This document shows positions 7,534 to 16,724 of a stretch of 64,000 nt of DNA, piece by piece. Every line of letters starts with the position of its first letter. The first letter of the stretch is position 1. The notes beneath the pieces were generated by a model. The model did not search any database, was not told the DNA's origin, and worked only from the letters and a program-made list of their open reading frames with translations. Position numbers and translations under genes: made by a program. The DNA comes from Vallitalea sp. (GTDB lineage Bacteria; Bacillota; Clostridia; Lachnospirales; Vallitaleaceae): contig JAOARM010000004.1 in NCBI GenBank assembly GCA_025210515.1, positions 33,570 to 97,569 of the forward strand, read 5' to 3'.

Positions 7534-9420
7534 ATGAAAAAAAATACAATAGTTAATCAATTCGGAACGTTTCAGACTAAAACATGTGAAGAGATTGTAG
7601 TTAACGGTGAATTAGAATGGGAAATAAAATTTACACCAAATGAAAAAATAGAAAAAGGTGGAAGCATTAAAATAGTGGTTCCAGCTTATCAACATCAACG
7701 AAGTGAGGAATATTTACAAGCATATGATTATTGGAAACCTAATTACATATATGCTGTAGGAGAAGAAGAAGATACTAAAGTTGATGTTAAGATAGAAAAA
7801 GTTCCATCGGCGTTTAGTCATATAAATATGTGGGTTGATAGTAATAGAATTGCTATAGTTTCATTAGAAAATGGACTAGAGCAGGGAGAAACAATTATAA
7901 TTAAATTTGGTGGTATTGATAGACCTTGGTTAGAAGGAGAATGCTCACCTTCAAGAGTATCACAATTTGCGTTTAAGAGTGAGGGTACTTATCTGGAATA
8001 TCAAGTATATATGGACATTGATGGAAGTGGTAAATATGAAGAAATTAATGTGATGCCATCTATAAAAGTTGTGCCTGAAAAACCTAATAAAGTTGTAATA
8101 ACAGCACCATCTAGTGTTAAAGTAGATGAAGTTTTTAATATTAAATTAAACGTAGAGGATAGATTTAATAACCCAATATTTGATTATAATACTGATTCTA
8201 TGAAATTAAGTGTAACAAATGTTGAGACAAAAGAGTTCGTTATTATAGAAAAACAAAATGATGTTTTTGCTACGAGTATTAAAAATGAAGGTTTTTATGA
8301 GATTTCAGTGATTAACGAAGAGTTGATTGTTGAAAAGGCAGTTTTAATCTGTAATAATTCTATGGAAAAATTGTTATGGGGAGACTTGCACATTCATTCA
8401 AATTTAACAGCTAATATTAGAGATAATGATTGTGGAGCTTTTCCAAGTCAGGGATATTCATATGCAGAAAAAGTATCTCGCCTTGATTACATATGTTTAT
8501 CAGAACAAACATTTATGTTTAATGAAGATAGAAGTGTAAATGTAAATAAAGAAACATGGAATAAGATAGGTGAAGAAGCTGATAAATATTATAAAGAAGG
8601 AGAGTTAGTTACTTTCCCAGGAATAGAGCTTCATAGCAAAAGAGGAGATACAGTTATTCTATTTAGAGATTCTCTAAGTAATTATCAATATCCTACAGAA
8701 GATGTAACGCATATTCAACATGTATGGGAGTTCTATAAAGATAAACACTTTATTACAATGCCTCATTTGCATAGATATTGTAATGGTAGACCTATAAAAG
8801 ATCAACAAGAAAAAAAATACACTGGATTTGAGTATAGTAATTGGGAGCAAAGTGATGATAATGAAGTACTATGCGAAGTATATTCAAGTCAATGGGGAAG
8901 ATTTGAAAATAAAAATCATCCTATGATTTTAAAAGCTAGAGCTAATGTAGAAGGAAATACTGTTGTAGACTTTTTAAACAAAGGAAAAAAATGGGGAATT
9001 ATTGCAAATAGCGATGGACATGATGGAAACCCAGGATATGGTGGTATAACAGGTGTTTATGCAAATGAAAAAACAAGAGAAGATATATTTGATAGTTTGA
9101 AAGCTCGTAAAACAATTGCTTCTACCCATCCAAGAGTAGCAATCAAATTTGATATTAATGAACATGAAATGGGAATTATAGCAAAACATAATGGTGAAGA
9201 TAGAAATATTAATGTTAAAGTAATTGCACCAAGCAAAATACAAAAAATAGAAGTTATTAAAAATGGAGAAATATTTATAAGAAATAATAATGATAGCAAT
9301 TTTGCAGATGTAACATTTATCGATAATGAGATATTAGAAAAAGATACTTATTATTATATAAGAATATCATTAGAAAATGGTCATATTGCTTGGACAAGTC
9401 CTATATGGTTTGAAAAATAA
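7534..9420 (+). CDS. DUF3604-type PHP-like metal-dependent hydrolase
   Basis: This 628-residue protein has two parts. Residues 1-280 are beta-rich, immunoglobulin-like modules. From about residue 280 a PHP-like metallohydrolase domain begins with LLWGDLHIHSNLT, where GDLHIHS is the first metal-binding motif. Further likely ligands lie in FPGIELHSKRGD, TMPHLHRYC and ANSDGHDGNPG. The sequence pattern fits DUF3604, whose substrates are mostly unknown. No signal peptide. The ATG at 7534 is chosen because TAGGAG lies 8 bases upstream; the ATG at 7492 lacks one. It heads an operon with the NagB-like gene. A decayed relative lies next to another sulfatase at 45.1 kb, so a role in sulfated-glycan catabolism is likely but the reaction is unknown. 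Confidence 0.82.
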   Translation: MKKNTIVNQFGTFQTKTCEEIVVNGELEWEIKFTPNEKIEKGGSIKIVVPAYQHQRSEEYLQAYDYWKPNYIYAVGEEEDTKVDVKIEKVPSAFSHINMWVDSNRIAIVSLENGLEQGETIIIKFGGIDRPWLEGECSPSRVSQFAFKSEGTYLEYQVYMDIDGSGKYEEINVMPSIKVVPEKPNKVVITAPSSVKVDEVFNIKLNVEDRFNNPIFDYNTDSMKLSVTNVETKEFVIIEKQNDVFATSIKNEGFYEISVINEELIVEKAVLICNNSMEKLLWGDLHIHSNLTANIRDNDCGAFPSQGYSYAEKVSRLDYICLSEQTFMFNEDRSVNVNKETWNKIGEEADKYYKEGELVTFPGIELHSKRGDTVILFRDSLSNYQYPTEDVTHIQHVWEFYKDKHFITMPHLHRYCNGRPIKDQQEKKYTGFEYSNWEQSDDNEVLCEVYSSQWGRFENKNHPMILKARANVEGNTVVDFLNKGKKWGIIANSDGHDGNPGYGGITGVYANEKTREDIFDSLKARKTIASTHPRVAIKFDINEHEMGIIAKHNGEDRNINVKVIAPSKIQKIEVIKNGEIFIRNNNDSNFADVTFIDNEILEKDTYYYIRISLENGHIAWTSPIWFEK

Positions 9421-9453
9421 AATATTGCATTGTTGATTAGGAGGCATATATAA

Positions 9454-10281
9454 ATGAATGAATTTTATAATATAGATGAAAAAGAATTAGGAAAAAACAG
9501 TAAAATTGATTTGGAAATCATGGAAACAGAAGTTGATATGTATCATGATATGGCAAGAGTTATGTTTGATGAGATAAAAGAGAATAATAGTAAAGGTAAA
9601 AAAACAGTATTTATCTGTCCTGTAGGACCAGTAGGTCAATATAAAAGATTTGTTGAACTTGTTAATAAGTATCGTCTTAATCTAAATAACGTTTATTTCT
9701 TTAATATGGATGAATATTTGAATGATGATATGACTATGATTGATACAAATAATCCTCTTAGTTTTAAAGGATTTATGAATAGAGAAGTTTACAATAAAAT
9801 AGATGATGAATTAAACATTCCAGTAGAACATAGATTTTTTCCAGAACCAGGTAAAGAAAATGTAATATGGGAAAAAATGCAAGAACTTGGTGGAGTTGAC
9901 ATATGTTTTGGTGGTGTAGGTATTAACGGTCACGTTGCTTTTAATGAGCCTCCAGAAGATAATGATTCTATTAGCGATGATGAGTTCAAAAATATAGGAA
10001 CTAGAGTACTTAAAATATCAAGAGAAACTATGACTATTAATGCTGCTGGTTCTTTAAATGGTGCAATAGATGTTATTCCAAAATGGTGTATAACAATTGG
10101 AATGAAGGAAATTCTTAGTGCCAAAAAAATACGTTTATATATGTTTAGAGATTGGCATAGATCAGTAGTTAGACGTGCGTTATATGGTGACGTAACAGCA
10201 AAATTCCCTGTAAGTTTCTTACAAGAACATGAAGATGCAAAAATAACTATATCTAATTATGTTGCACAAAAGCCTTATTAA
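9454..10281 (+). CDS. NagB-like glucosamine-6-phosphate deaminase/isomerase family protein
   Basis: This 275-residue protein belongs to the family of glucosamine-6-phosphate deaminase and 6-phosphogluconolactonase. NMDEYLNDD near residue 88 matches the NagB active-site NMDEY. CFGGVGINGHVAFNEPPED near 152-170 matches the catalytic GxxGHIAFNEP motif with the conserved His and Glu. FPVSFLQEH near the C-terminus resembles PASILQ.H of NagB. It starts after AGGAGG, 34 bases behind the DUF3604 gene, so the two are cotranscribed. It may convert an amino-sugar phosphate to a ketose phosphate and ammonia, feeding the kinase and aldolase downstream. It diverges enough from classical NagB that the exact substrate is uncertain, so no symbol is given. 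Confidence 0.85.
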   Translation: MNEFYNIDEKELGKNSKIDLEIMETEVDMYHDMARVMFDEIKENNSKGKKTVFICPVGPVGQYKRFVELVNKYRLNLNNVYFFNMDEYLNDDMTMIDTNNPLSFKGFMNREVYNKIDDELNIPVEHRFFPEPGKENVIWEKMQELGGVDICFGGVGINGHVAFNEPPEDNDSISDDEFKNIGTRVLKISRETMTINAAGSLNGAIDVIPKWCITIGMKEILSAKKIRLYMFRDWHRSVVRRALYGDVTAKFPVSFLQEHEDAKITISNYVAQKPY

Positions 10282-10390
10282 TTGCATAAATAGAAGCTCT
10301 TCAAATTAAATTATTTTCAATTTAATACTATTATTAATTATAACATTTTGGTATACTACATAATATATTAGAGTTATTTGGAGGTATTCA

Positions 10391-11581
10391 ATGTTTAAGA
10401 TTGAAAATAAAGGTAAAGCTCAGATAAAATCAAGAAATAGAATTAAAGTTTTTAATTTTATTTTACAAAATGGGCCAGTATCAAGAACAGAATTAGAAAA
10501 ACAGTTGGGAATTTCTGCTCCATCAATTTCTAGAATTGTAGAAATGTTAAAAAATGAAAAATATGTAAAAGAAATTGGTAAAGAAGATACAAGCGTTGGT
10601 AGAAAGCCTATAAAATTAGTTGTGAACAAAGATGCAAGGTATATAGTTGGTATAAGTATCACTAAAACTAGTATATATTTATCTATAACTAATTTAGGAT
10701 CAGATATTATATATAATAATCGAAAACCTCTCTGTGAAATAGAGACAGGTATGGATTTATTAATAGATATTAATAACTACATAGAAGATAGTTTGAAGAT
10801 TACTGATATAACTAAAGATATGATTTTAGGAATAGGGGTAGCTTCTAGAGGGGTTATTGATTACACTACAGGTACAATATTAAGATGTTACTTTAATGAT
10901 TATAAAGAGCCAATTAATAACATTGAAGTAAAAAAGTTTCTTAAAAACTTATATAGTTGTGATGTTATTGTAGATAATAATATTAATGTAGATTTATTTG
11001 GTGATTTCTTCTTGACAAACAATACAATGGATAATAGTAAGAAAAATTATTTATATGTTTATATGGGAGAAGGCGTTGGTGGTAGCGTTATTTGTAATAA
11101 TGAAATTGTCAGAGGAAATAATAATATTGGTGGAAGAATAGGACATATGATAGTTGAGCCAGAAGGAAAAACATGTAACTGCGGGCAAAAAGGTCATTTA
11201 GAAGCTTATGTATCAAAATCAGCAATTAAACAACAGTATACAAATGCTACAAAAGAAAAAGATGTAGATATTGTTGAAATTTGTCACAAAGCTAATAAAG
11301 GAGATGAAATATGTACTGATATTATAGATAATGTTCTTGAAAAATTATCTATTGCAATCGCTAATATACAATTGATAATATCTCCTCATACAATTATATT
11401 GGCAGGAGAGATATTTGATCACTATGAAAAAGCATTAGAAATATTAAATAATAAAATAAATGATTATATTTTCGATAAGAAATTAAATGAAGTTAATTGG
11501 ATCATTAAACCCAAAAAAGATATTATGTTTGCATATAGTGCTACAGCTCTAATTATGGATAAAATGTTTAATATAGAATAA
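10391..11581 (+). CDS. ROK-family transcriptional repressor
   Basis: This 396-residue NagC/XylR-type regulator has an N-terminal winged helix (about residues 15-75, with GPVSRTELEKQLGISAPSISRIVEML) and a C-terminal sugar-kinase-like ROK domain. The ROK zinc motif reads CNCGQKGHLEAY, with His in place of the usual third Cys. GEGVGGSVI and the GH at the start of GHMIVEPEG are also typical. Such proteins lose DNA binding when they bind a sugar or sugar phosphate. It probably controls the neighbouring sugar genes; candidate operators are the TTTCAT..TTGAAA-type palindromes in nearby promoters, including a weak one just upstream (10314-10327). Start follows TTGGAGGTATTCA. Confidence 0.9.
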   Translation: MFKIENKGKAQIKSRNRIKVFNFILQNGPVSRTELEKQLGISAPSISRIVEMLKNEKYVKEIGKEDTSVGRKPIKLVVNKDARYIVGISITKTSIYLSITNLGSDIIYNNRKPLCEIETGMDLLIDINNYIEDSLKITDITKDMILGIGVASRGVIDYTTGTILRCYFNDYKEPINNIEVKKFLKNLYSCDVIVDNNINVDLFGDFFLTNNTMDNSKKNYLYVYMGEGVGGSVICNNEIVRGNNNIGGRIGHMIVEPEGKTCNCGQKGHLEAYVSKSAIKQQYTNATKEKDVDIVEICHKANKGDEICTDIIDNVLEKLSIAIANIQLIISPHTIILAGEIFDHYEKALEILNNKINDYIFDKKLNEVNWIIKPKKDIMFAYSATALIMDKMFNIE

Positions 11582-11607
11582 GTTGTAGATAAGAGTTGGA
11601 GGTAGAT

Positions 11608-12486
11608 ATGATTTATAAAATATCTAATAAGGACTTAACATTATCTATATGTTCTAAAGGAGCCGAATTAATTAGTATAATTAAAGAGTCTCCCACACAA
11701 ATTGAATACATGTGGAATGGAAACGATAAATTTTGGCCAAGACACGCACCTAACTTATTTCCCATAACTGGTAAACTAAAAGAAGGAAGATATGAACTAG
11801 ACGGAAATTCTTATTCTATGCCAGTTCATGGGTTTGCAAAAGATTATGAATATATAGTTGTAGAAAAAACAAGCAAAAAAATAGTTTTTATGTTAGAAAG
11901 TGATAATAAAACTAAAGAATTATATCCATATGATTTTCAATTATATATCATCTATGAATTAATAAATAATACAGTTTACATTGAATACAAGGTTATTAAT
12001 CTATCTACAACTACATTATTTTTTTCCATTGGAGCGCACCCTGGATTTAATTGTCCATTATTTGATACAGAATCATTAGAAGATTACTTTCTAGAATTTG
12101 AAAAACAAGAGACTAAACAGGTTTATCGACATACAGAAACGGGGTTTTTATCTAGCGACCCAGATTCATTTCATCTAACTAACGGTAAATTACTTCCCTT
12201 AACAAATGATTTGTTTGAAGATGGTGTTTATGTATTAAAATCACCCCGTTCTAATTGGATTGCATTAAGAAATAAAAATACTAATCATTATGTAAAACTT
12301 ACATTTAATGATTTTCCATATTTGTGTCTTTGGGGTAGGCCTAAAGCTCCATTTATTTGTTTTGAACCTTGGTACGGAGTGACAGATATTGATGGATCTT
12401 CTTATGACATAAAGAAAAGAGAAGGAATAATGGAATTAGATAAGAATAAATGTTTTAAGTGCAATTATAGTATAACTATAAATTAG
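11608..12486 (+). CDS. Aldose 1-epimerase-like (galactose mutarotase superfamily) protein
   Basis: This 292-residue protein has the galactose mutarotase-like fold. Evidence includes WPRHAPNLFPITGKL near residue 45, MPVHGFAKDYEY near 75, SIGAHPGFNCPL near 145 and CFEPWYGVTD near 255. His in HGFA and HPGF and the late Glu are likely catalytic residues. It interconverts anomers of a sugar or sugar phosphate, supplying the form used by the downstream kinase. The ATG at 11608 lies 5 bases after GGAGG; a TTG at 11596 is in frame but overlaps that site. It follows the ROK gene by 26 bases and is probably cotranscribed with it. Confidence 0.88.
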   Translation: MIYKISNKDLTLSICSKGAELISIIKESPTQIEYMWNGNDKFWPRHAPNLFPITGKLKEGRYELDGNSYSMPVHGFAKDYEYIVVEKTSKKIVFMLESDNKTKELYPYDFQLYIIYELINNTVYIEYKVINLSTTTLFFSIGAHPGFNCPLFDTESLEDYFLEFEKQETKQVYRHTETGFLSSDPDSFHLTNGKLLPLTNDLFEDGVYVLKSPRSNWIALRNKNTNHYVKLTFNDFPYLCLWGRPKAPFICFEPWYGVTDIDGSSYDIKKREGIMELDKNKCFKCNYSITIN

Positions 12487-12514
12487 TTATTTAATAATAA
12501 TTATCGCATATATA

Positions 12515-12528
12515 TTTTCATATAGAAA
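12515..12528. promoter_or_regulatory. Candidate operator before sulfatase 2
   Basis: TTTTCATATAGAAA is a near-palindrome 31 bases before the start codon and matches those at 4031-4044 and 7452-7468. A -10-like TATGAT lies just downstream. Suggests coregulation of sulfatase 2 with the transporter and the DUF3604 operon. Confidence 0.35.
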
Positions 12529-12559
12529 GTATTATGATAAGTATACGAGGAGGAATAAC

Positions 12560-14038
12560 ATGAAAGCAGTAATGGTTATGTTTGATTCATTAAATAGACA
12601 TTATTTATCATCCTATGGTAATGATTGGACTATTACACCAAATTTTAAAAGACTCTCAGAGAAAACAGTAACATTTGATAATTTTTTTATAGGAAGTATG
12701 CCATGTATGCCTGCTAGACGTGAGATACATACAGGTAGATATAATTTTCTGCATAAGAGTTGGTCGCCTCTTGACCCGTTTGATGTTTCAATGCCAGAGT
12801 TATTAAAACAAAATAATATTCACACTCATTTAGTTACAGATCATTTCCACTATTGGGAAGATGGCGGTGCAACATATCATAATCGTTTTTCAACTTATGA
12901 GTTTATAAGAGGAGATCAAGGAGATTTATGGAAAGGTATTGTAGATACTCCTGAGGACTTTGAATATAATCAAGAATTTGCACCTAATTATGACATGGTT
13001 AAGCAAGATCATATTAATCGTAAATACATGAAAGATGAAAAAGATCATTATCATGTTAGAGCTTTTGATGCAGGTATAGAATTTATGAAAACAAATATGG
13101 AATCAGATAATTGGTATTTACAATTAGAATATTTTGATCCACATGAACCGTTTTTTGCACCAGAAAGTTATCATAAATTATATGATGATATATTCCCAGA
13201 AGATGTATATGATCAATTACCTTATTGTCATAGAACAAAGGATAATACAAAATATATGACAAAGATTCAAAAAGCATATGCAGCAACATTAACTATGTGC
13301 GATACGTATTTAGGTAAAGTACTAGACTTATTTGATGAATATAATATGTGGGAAGATACAATGCTAATCGTTAATACAGATCATGGACTTTTATTAGGTG
13401 AAAAAGAGTATTATGGTAAAAGTCATTATAATGTATATAATGAAATGGCAAATACACCATTTTTTATATGGGATCCAAGATGTAAGGAACAAGGAGTAAG
13501 AAGAGAAAGTCTTGCTCAAACTACAGATATAGCCCCAACTTTATTAGAGTATTTTAATGTGGAAAAACCAAAAGAAATGCTTGGAACATCACTAAAAGAT
13601 GTTGTAGAAAAAGACCAGAAAATACATGATGCTGTTCTTTTTGGATATCATGGTAAATCAGTAAATATAACTGATGGAAAACATGTTTATATGAGACATC
13701 CAGAAGAAGGTAATCAGCCATTATATTCATATGGACTTAACTTTGGACACATTAAGAGAATGTTTAACATAGAAGAATTAAAAACTATGGATAGACAATT
13801 ATTTGAAGGATTTAACTTTACTAAAGGCGTGCCAGTAATTAAAATACCAGTAACTCATAGATTTGATCCTAAAGGATATGACAATTTGCTATTTGATTTA
13901 GAAAATGATCCTTATCAAGAAAAACCAATAATTGATAAAGAAGTAGAAGAAGATTTAAAAGAAAAAATGATTGAATTAATGGAAGAAAATGATGCACCAG
14001 TAGAACAATATGAAAGATTAGGATTAGTTAGAAAATAG
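12560..14038 (+). CDS. Sulfatase (type I, Cys-type), cytoplasmic
   Basis: This 492-residue arylsulfatase-family protein has the formylglycine motif CMPAR with Cys49. MVMFDSLNRHYLSSYG at the N-terminus holds the first metal Asp. FDPHEPFFAP near residue 193 and NTDHGLLLGEKEYYGKSHYN near 272 supply further metal or active-site residues. It lacks a signal peptide. DSLNRHYL differs from the DQ(W/H)RGD N-termini of sulfatases 1 and 4, so it belongs to a different subfamily and probably attacks another sulfate position. It starts after AGGAGG and is followed at 61 bases by the kinase gene, which suggests desulfation just before phosphorylation and cleavage. Confidence 0.93.
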   Translation: MKAVMVMFDSLNRHYLSSYGNDWTITPNFKRLSEKTVTFDNFFIGSMPCMPARREIHTGRYNFLHKSWSPLDPFDVSMPELLKQNNIHTHLVTDHFHYWEDGGATYHNRFSTYEFIRGDQGDLWKGIVDTPEDFEYNQEFAPNYDMVKQDHINRKYMKDEKDHYHVRAFDAGIEFMKTNMESDNWYLQLEYFDPHEPFFAPESYHKLYDDIFPEDVYDQLPYCHRTKDNTKYMTKIQKAYAATLTMCDTYLGKVLDLFDEYNMWEDTMLIVNTDHGLLLGEKEYYGKSHYNVYNEMANTPFFIWDPRCKEQGVRRESLAQTTDIAPTLLEYFNVEKPKEMLGTSLKDVVEKDQKIHDAVLFGYHGKSVNITDGKHVYMRHPEEGNQPLYSYGLNFGHIKRMFNIEELKTMDRQLFEGFNFTKGVPVIKIPVTHRFDPKGYDNLLFDLENDPYQEKPIIDKEVEEDLKEKMIELMEENDAPVEQYERLGLVRK

Positions 14039-14099
14039 TAGTTACTATTATAATGACATCAAAAATATTATAAATAGCATATAATAGGAGGCAAATATA

Positions 14100-15281
14100 A
14101 TGAGCAATATATTAATAGTTCATGGGGGAGGGCCAACTACAGTATTAAATTCCTCTCTTTACGGTGCAATAAAAGAAGCACAAAAACATGAACACATACA
14201 ATCTGTTTATGGTGCCCTAGGCGGTACTGCTGGATTTTTAGTAGAAGATTTTGTTGATTTTACAAAAGAATCTCATGAAAAAATTGAATTGTTAAAAAGC
14301 ACACCGGGAACAGCTATTGGAACAAGTAGAACACCATTGTATGAAAAAGAATATAATCAGATGGTACAAATATTACTAAAAAATGATATAAAATATGTAA
14401 TATTTAATGGTGGAAATGGAACAATGGATGCATGTGGCAATTTAGCAAAAGTAGCAAAAGAACATGATATTAAAGTAATTGGTATTCCAAAAACTATAGA
14501 TAATGATTTAGCAATGACTGATCATAGCCCAGGCTATGGAAGTATGGCAAGATATATGGCAACATCAGTGGCTGAAGCAGGTCAAGACGTAAAATCAATG
14601 CCAATTCATGTTTCAATTATAGAAGCAATGGGAAGAAATGTTGGTTGGATAACAGCGGCAGCAGCTTTAGCTAGAAAAGAAAAAACAGACGCACCACATA
14701 TGATTCTATTACCAGAAGTTCCTTTTGATGAAGATAAGTTCTTAGATAAAGTGAAAAAACTTCATGATGAATTAGGCGGTGTTGTAGTAGTAGCCAGCGA
14801 AGGACTTAAATATGAAAATGGAGAACCTATTGTAAAGCCTATATTCAAAACTGAGAGAGCAACATACTTTGGTGATGTTGGTACTCATCTTGCCGAATTA
14901 GTAATAAAAAAATTAGGTATTAAAGCAAGAAGTGAAAAACCGGGAATAATAGGACGTTCAAGTATTTCATTACAATCTTCTGTAGATAGAGAAGAAGCTA
15001 TAAATGCTGGAAGAGAAGCAGTGAAGGCTGCTATTGAAGGACAGACAGGAAAAATGGTTGCTTGTGAAAGAGAAAGTAATTCTCCATATACAATAAAACC
15101 AATATTAGTTCCTATAGAAAAAGTTATGATGCATGAAAAAAGTATGCCAAAAGAATATATAGATGCAGAAAATTATGATGTTACACAGGAATTCGTGGAA
15201 TATTGTAAACCATTAATTGGTGATGAAATTCCTGAATTTGCTTATTTTCAAAGAAGTTCAGATGCAAGTAGAAAAATATAA
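14100..15281 (+). CDS. 6-phosphofructokinase-family kinase (ATP or PPi donor unclear)
   Basis: This 393-residue member of the phosphofructokinase superfamily should phosphorylate C1 of a ketohexose 6-phosphate. IVHGGGPTTVLNSSL is the nucleotide/phosphate loop. GGNGTMD (residues 104-110) and PKTIDND (130-136, catalytic Asp134) line the active site. In this family Gly at the position of Gly107 is typical of ATP enzymes, while Lys at the position of Lys131 is typical of pyrophosphate enzymes, so the donor cannot be called. MGRNVGWI near 180 is the usual substrate loop. It sits between a sulfatase and an aldolase, with AGGAGG before the start. Substrate could be fructose 6-phosphate, tagatose 6-phosphate or a modified sugar. 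Confidence 0.9.
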   Translation: MSNILIVHGGGPTTVLNSSLYGAIKEAQKHEHIQSVYGALGGTAGFLVEDFVDFTKESHEKIELLKSTPGTAIGTSRTPLYEKEYNQMVQILLKNDIKYVIFNGGNGTMDACGNLAKVAKEHDIKVIGIPKTIDNDLAMTDHSPGYGSMARYMATSVAEAGQDVKSMPIHVSIIEAMGRNVGWITAAAALARKEKTDAPHMILLPEVPFDEDKFLDKVKKLHDELGGVVVVASEGLKYENGEPIVKPIFKTERATYFGDVGTHLAELVIKKLGIKARSEKPGIIGRSSISLQSSVDREEAINAGREAVKAAIEGQTGKMVACERESNSPYTIKPILVPIEKVMMHEKSMPKEYIDAENYDVTQEFVEYCKPLIGDEIPEFAYFQRSSDASRKI

Positions 15282-15317
15282 TAAAAAATTAAAATATAAT
15301 AACTGGAGGAAAAAAAT

Positions 15318-16469
15318 ATGCCTATAGTATCATTAAGACCTCTTCTTGAGGCATCAAACAAATATAAGTTTGCACATGGTGGTTTCAATGTAAACGCTAT
15401 ATCACAAGCAGAAGCAGTAATTGGTGTTCATGAAATGTTTCGTTCAGCTGCAATTTTACAAGCAGCAGATTTAGCCAATGGTTTTATGGGAGGTCGTAAA
15501 GACTTTTTTAATTCTACATTAGAAGATAAAAAAATTGGAGCAAAAAGAATTGCTGACGCAATTAGAAAAATCGGAGAAAATTCACCAATTCCTATTGTAA
15601 TTCATCTAGATCATGGAAAAGATTTTGATTCTGTAAAAGCTGCAATAGATAGTGGATTTTCATCAGTAATGATTGATGGTTCTCATTTGCCTTATGAAGA
15701 AAATGTTGAACTTACAAGAGAAGTTGTAAAATACGCACATGCAAGAGGCGTATCAGTAGAGGGTGAGCTTGGAGTTCTTGCAGGAGTTGAAGATCATGTA
15801 TTTTCTGAGAATTCAACATATACTAACCCTATGAAAGTATGTGATTTCTTTAAGAAAACAGGCGTTGATTGTTTGGCAATATCTTATGGTACAATGCACG
15901 GTCCTTCAAAAGGTAAAGATGTAAAACTTAGAAAAGAGATAGCTATTGCTTCTATGGAAAACTTAAAACATGAAGGAATTTTTGGAGCTTTAGTATCCCA
16001 CGGTTCATCTACAGTACCACAATATATTGTAGAAGAAATTAATCAATTAGGTGGAAACATCCAAAATGCTTTTGGTATCGATATTAACGAATTAAGATCT
16101 GTTATACCTCATGGTATTGGTAAAATAAATGTTGATACAGATATAAGAATGGCTGTAACAAGAAACGTAAGAGAATACTTCATTAATAATAAAGATAAGC
16201 AAAATAGTGAGGCAATAAGTGAGATTTGGAAATTAATGAATGATAAAAAAGAAGCATTTGATCCTAGATACTATTTAACACCAATAATGGATACTTTAGT
16301 AACAGGAGTAGAACCAAATCAAGATATTTCTGATATATCTAATTGTATAAGAAAAGGTGTACAAGAAGTTGTAGGAAGCTTAATAGTTAACTTTGGTTCC
16401 GTAGGATATGCATCAAAAGTTGAGCAAGTATCTTTGGAACAAATGATAGAGAGATATAAGAAAATGTAA
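15318..16469 (+). CDS. Class II fructose-bisphosphate aldolase-family protein
   Basis: This 383-residue class II aldolase-like protein is predicted to cleave a ketose 1,6-bisphosphate into two trioses. Zinc-ligand and active-site regions are visible: HLDHGKDFDSVKAAIDSGFSSVMIDGS (about residues 95-121), VEGELGVLAG, AISYGTMHGPSKGK, SHGSSTVP and GIGKINVDTDIR. It is longer than the usual 280-310 residues of tagatose- or fructose-bisphosphate aldolases, mostly by a C-terminal extension. It lies 36 bases behind the kinase and ends at a strong terminator. Substrate stereochemistry cannot be read from the sequence. Confidence 0.9.
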   Translation: MPIVSLRPLLEASNKYKFAHGGFNVNAISQAEAVIGVHEMFRSAAILQAADLANGFMGGRKDFFNSTLEDKKIGAKRIADAIRKIGENSPIPIVIHLDHGKDFDSVKAAIDSGFSSVMIDGSHLPYEENVELTREVVKYAHARGVSVEGELGVLAGVEDHVFSENSTYTNPMKVCDFFKKTGVDCLAISYGTMHGPSKGKDVKLRKEIAIASMENLKHEGIFGALVSHGSSTVPQYIVEEINQLGGNIQNAFGIDINELRSVIPHGIGKINVDTDIRMAVTRNVREYFINNKDKQNSEAISEIWKLMNDKKEAFDPRYYLTPIMDTLVTGVEPNQDISDISNCIRKGVQEVVGSLIVNFGSVGYASKVEQVSLEQMIERYKKM

Positions 16470-16484
16470 TTGTATATATTTATT

Positions 16485-16516
16485 AGGTCAGATTCATTGA
16501 ATCTGACCTTTTTTTG
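16485..16516 (+). terminator. Intrinsic terminator after the aldolase gene
   Basis: GGTCAGATTCA (16486-16496) faces TGAATCTGACC (16498-16508), followed by seven T. A textbook rho-independent terminator closing the sugar operon. Confidence 0.92.
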
Positions 16517-16520
16517 TGCT

Positions 16521-16634
16521 ATAAGAAAGTTTTTCAATTTAGTTAATGAAGTAGAAACAGCTTCATTTACGTTAAGGAAACTTTCCTGCCGTAGAAATTT
16601 GCTAGGCAAAGGGTGGCGTAGCCACTTTTTTTAT
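16521..16634. repeat. Structured intergenic element with second terminator-like hairpin
   Basis: AAGAAAGTTT near 16523 can pair with AAACTTTC near 16578, enclosing an inner hairpin AATGAAG/CTTCATT. A short palindrome AGGAAACTTTCCT sits at about 16575-16587. GTGGC-GTA-GCCAC followed by seven T at about 16614-16632 is terminator-like. The GGAAACTTTCC block resembles GGAAGTTTCC in the intergenic element at 20521. No coding potential seen. Confidence 0.45.
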
Positions 16635-16635
16635 C

Positions 16636-16691
16636 TTGACTTTTAATAATAAAAGATGATATATTTATAAGAACACATCCAAACGTTTGGA
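16636..16691 (+). promoter_or_regulatory. lacI-type promoter with autoregulatory operator
   Basis: TTGACT (16636-16641) and TATATT (16660-16665) are 18 bases apart. The perfect 14-bp palindrome TCCAAACGTTTGGA (16678-16691) lies just downstream of the -10, where a bound LacI-family protein would block transcription. The same palindrome with one changed centre base occurs at 17835. Confidence 0.7.
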
Positions 16692-16724
16692 ATGATATTT
16701 GAATAAATAAGGGGAATGATATAT

